Of a stretch of 6,270 nucleotides of DNA, positions 4,704 to 6,270 are shown piece after piece. A model generated the notes under the pieces. The model was not told the origin of the DNA and ran no database searches. It saw nothing but the letters and a program-made list of their open reading frames with translations. The first letter of the stretch is position 1, and every line of letters starts with the position of its first letter. The stretch lies in the NCBI GenBank assembly GCA_024641205.1, contig JAHEDM010000167.1, positions 1-6,270 on the forward strand, written 5' to 3'. Made by a program: the position numbers and the translations under genes. The stretch comes from Actinomycetes bacterium (GTDB lineage Bacteria > Actinomycetota > Acidimicrobiia > Spongiisociales > UBA4744).

Positions 4704-5603
4704 TTGGGGAAGCGTCGATCGTATACGCGTGTCGTGATCGGTTCGGTTGTCGCCGGATCATTGCTGGCGGGTTGCGGATCTGACACGCCGCTGGCTGATA
4801 TGGGTCACTTGACGGAGCGCTGGATCGCGGCCGCTCCTGCTTCGGCGGCCACGACCACCACTCCGCCGGCTGTTACCGCACCGGTCGGATTGCTGGCGAC
4901 GAGCGGATCGAAGACCATTGAATGGGTCAACGACGACATCAGTGATCTGTCACCGACGGCGGCGGCCGAGGATGCGATTGTCGCCGTCTGGTCCCGCAGC
5001 AATAGGGAAGACCGGTTTGTGCAGGCCAGCCGATCAGAGATTGTCGCGGCCCTGCCTGCCATCCAGTTCCCGGAGTTGATCCCCATGAAGGTTGCCTTCA
5101 TCACCAGCCAGTTGGTGTTCGACCCGAAAACTGGGGACTTGGCCTCCGATTCTGTGGCGGCCTTCGGGTTCTGGTCCGACAAGCCGTATACCAAGAGCAG
5201 GACGGTTTCTCAGGTGGCGGTCTTGATGGTGGCCGTCGACGAACCGGCCCCCGCGCCGGTGGTCGCCGACACGATCGGCGTGCCGGAGGACCAACCGGAA
5301 GATCTGCGCTGCGAGGAACTGGTTGCCAGCACGGTCCAAGAGTGCAAAGCGGTGACCCTCGAGGACGGCCGTGCGGCCTGGTCACTTGACGCCACCGATG
5401 GATGGCGGCTGGTCTGGTCCGAGTACGGCTACACCTACGATTTGTTCGTGCGTAATGCCGCGGACGTGGATCTTCTGGCCGGCATGGCCGGCTCCTGCAA
5501 GGAGCTCGTACCGGTGGTTTCGGTGTTGGCAACCGGGGACGAGCCGGAAGGTGCCCCGGTTGGGATTGACAACGAGCCATCTGCCGATGCTGCCGGCTCC
5601 TGA
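4704..5603 (+). CDS. Predicted lipoprotein of unknown function
   Basis: This 299-residue protein is not a recognised family. It begins with a classic lipoprotein signal: basic n-region GKRRSYTR, hydrophobic VVIGSVVAGS, and lipobox LLAGC with lipidated Cys24. It should be anchored to the outer face of the cytoplasmic membrane after Lgt/LspA processing. An Ala/Thr/Pro-rich tether (about 41-60) leads to a folded domain at about 65-180 (IEWVNDDIS, EDAIVAVWSRSNREDRF, a beta-rich AFGFWSD, and QVAVLMVAVDE). A C-terminal part at about 200-270 has three cysteines (C203, C214, C265) and the segment WRLVWSEYGYTYDLFVRNAADVDLL split by Gly/Tyr. This last part faintly resembles DUF4367-type C-termini, in which a W..-G-x-x-Y-x-L strand precedes a helix. 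The start is TTG, backed by an AAAGGGG site. The ABC exporter gene begins 51 nt downstream but seems to have its own promoter. Confidence 0.85.
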   Translation: MGKRRSYTRVVIGSVVAGSLLAGCGSDTPLADMGHLTERWIAAAPASAATTTTPPAVTAPVGLLATSGSKTIEWVNDDISDLSPTAAAEDAIVAVWSRSNREDRFVQASRSEIVAALPAIQFPELIPMKVAFITSQLVFDPKTGDLASDSVAAFGFWSDKPYTKSRTVSQVAVLMVAVDEPAPAPVVADTIGVPEDQPEDLRCEELVASTVQECKAVTLEDGRAAWSLDATDGWRLVWSEYGYTYDLFVRNAADVDLLAGMAGSCKELVPVVSVLATGDEPEGAPVGIDNEPSADAAGS

Positions 5604-5628
5604 GATTGTGCCTCCCCGGCGATAGGCT
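5600..5628 (+). promoter_or_regulatory. Candidate promoter of the ABC exporter gene
   Basis: CTGAGA (5600-5605) is a 4-of-6 match to a -35 box. It is followed after 17 nt by TAGGCT (5623-5628), a TANNNT -10. Transcription would start near 5635, leaving a leader of about 20 nt before the proposed start. The -35 overlaps the stop codon of the lipoprotein gene. Confidence 0.4.
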
Positions 5629-5643
5629 GAGCGCTCGCTCAGC
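5626..5643. promoter_or_regulatory. TetR-operator-like perfect palindrome
   Basis: GCTGAGCG-CT-CGCTCAGC has perfect 8-bp arms. Its core TGAGCG..CGCTCA is the kind of sequence bound by many TetR-family repressors of efflux genes. It overlaps the candidate -10 and the expected transcription start and ends directly before the Shine-Dalgarno sequence, so a bound repressor would block initiation. An RNA hairpin (7-bp stem, 4-nt loop) is the alternative. No regulator gene is in the window. Confidence 0.55.
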
Positions 5644-5650
5644 AAGGAAG
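5644..5650 (+). promoter_or_regulatory. Shine-Dalgarno sequence before an ATC codon
   Basis: AAGGAAG is one of the best ribosome binding sites in the window. Counting from its AAGGA core (5644-5648), the spacing to the ATC at 5655 is 6 nt. No ATG, GTG or TTG in the exporter frame lies at a usable distance from it. Confidence 0.6.
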
Positions 5651-5654
5651 CGGC

Positions 5655-6270
5655 ATCTTTCACGGTGGCAACTGGTTCGCCTACCTGCGTTACGATGAAG
5701 AGCAGGATCGCCCGCACGTCGATCGCGCCCTGCTCAAGAGAGTCCTGGCCTACGGTCGGCCCTATCGGTCCGACCTCATCGTGGTTCTCGTCACCATTCT
5801 GATCATCTCGCTCCTGACTCTCGTTCCCCCGCTCCTGATGCGCGAGCTCATCGACCGTGCGCTCCCCGAGAAGAACCTCCGCTTGCTCACCTACCTGGGC
5901 CTCGGCATGGTGGCGGTTCCGATTGTGAACACGGTGGTCGGAACGCTGCAGCGTTGGATGTCGGCCCGGGCGGGGGAGGGCATCATTTTCGATCTCCGCC
6001 GTCAGCTGTACCGGCATTTGCAGGGCATGTCCCTGCGGTTCTTCACGTCAACCCGCACCGGCGAGCTGGTTTCCCGGCTGAATAGCGATGTGGTGGGAGC
6101 CCAGAACGCCATCACCGGCACGTTCATTACCATCGCCTCCAATATCGTCACCGTCACCGCGATTCTGATCATCATGGTGCGAACGGAATGGCGGCTCACC
6201 TTGCTGGCAGTTGCGGCGCTCCCACTCTTCATCTACCCGGCCCGGCGGGTCGGCAAGATCTTGCGGCGAG
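5655..6270 (+). CDS. ABC exporter half-transporter, membrane domain (C-terminus outside window)
   Basis: The frame is open from just after a TGA at 5628-5630 to the right edge; 205 codons are counted from the proposed ATC start. The N-terminus (FHGGNWFAYLRYDEEQDRP) and the following DRALLKRVLAYGRPY are typical of actinobacterial multidrug-type (ABCB/MsbA-like) exporters. Likely membrane helices are at about residues 40-63, 80-98, 155-175 and 181-196. Between the second and third lie the long cytoplasmic extension and RTGELVSRLNSDV (134-146), a hallmark of this fold; MSLRFF before it is also standard. The ATP-binding domain, with Walker motifs, must lie beyond 6270. It should export a drug, lipid or peptide using ATP, as a dimer. 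The usual start codons are absent: a GTG at 5665 is out of frame, and the first in-frame GTG or ATG falls inside or after the first membrane helix. ATC at 5655 is therefore proposed. Confidence 0.85.
   Translation, partial: MFHGGNWFAYLRYDEEQDRPHVDRALLKRVLAYGRPYRSDLIVVLVTILIISLLTLVPPLLMRELIDRALPEKNLRLLTYLGLGMVAVPIVNTVVGTLQRWMSARAGEGIIFDLRRQLYRHLQGMSLRFFTSTRTGELVSRLNSDVVGAQNAITGTFITIASNIVTVTAILIIMVRTEWRLTLLAVAALPLFIYPARRVGKILRR

Noticed and set aside
5382..6017. Minus-strand open frame (211 codons) opposite the lipoprotein end and ABC exporter
   Set aside because: The exporter motifs on the plus strand are unmistakable; this frame shows only Arg/His/Glu-rich shadow composition.

Overview
This is a GC-rich window with strong G/C preference at third codon positions. 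It most likely comes from an actinomycete-type (Actinomycetota) chromosome. Supporting signs are a deazaflavin (F420)-dependent nitroreductase-like protein, GTG and TTG starts, Thr/Pro-rich extracytoplasmic linkers, and -10 boxes of the TANNNT type close to start codons. A deep-branching class such as Acidimicrobiia would fit, but that placement is inference only. No mobile element, CRISPR array, tRNA or rRNA was seen.

Layout. Positions 1-192 (minus) hold the N-terminal part of a Ddn/DUF385-type nitroreductase that runs off the left edge. Positions 193-402 are a divergent spacer with a possible decayed coding remnant. Positions 403-906 (plus) encode a ferritin with a complete ferroxidase centre. 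Converging on it, 925-2115 (minus) encodes one polypeptide joining a type II 3-dehydroquinate dehydratase (AroQ) to an alpha/beta hydrolase. Diverging from that, 2263-2784 and 2781-3680 (plus, overlapping by ATGA) encode an ECF-type sigma factor and a single-pass membrane protein with two Ig-like repeats, probably its anti-sigma factor or sensor. Positions 3682-4434 (minus) encode a lipoate ligase/octanoyltransferase-family protein, tail to tail with the sigma operon and one base away. Positions 4435-4703 are a non-coding spacer rich in inverted repeats, including a good plus-strand hairpin with a T-rich tail. Positions 4704-5603 (plus) encode an unrecognised lipoprotein. From 5655 to the right edge (plus) lies the membrane domain of an ABC exporter half-transporter. 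It has no ATG, GTG or TTG at its expected N-terminus; an ATC lies 6 nt after a good Shine-Dalgarno sequence, just downstream of a TetR-operator-like palindrome.

The genes do not form one pathway: this is ordinary chromosome with several short transcription units. The items most worth a second look are the AroQ-hydrolase fusion, the apparent ATC start of the ABC exporter with its operator-like palindrome, the structured spacer at 4504-4623, and the sigma/Ig-domain membrane protein pair.
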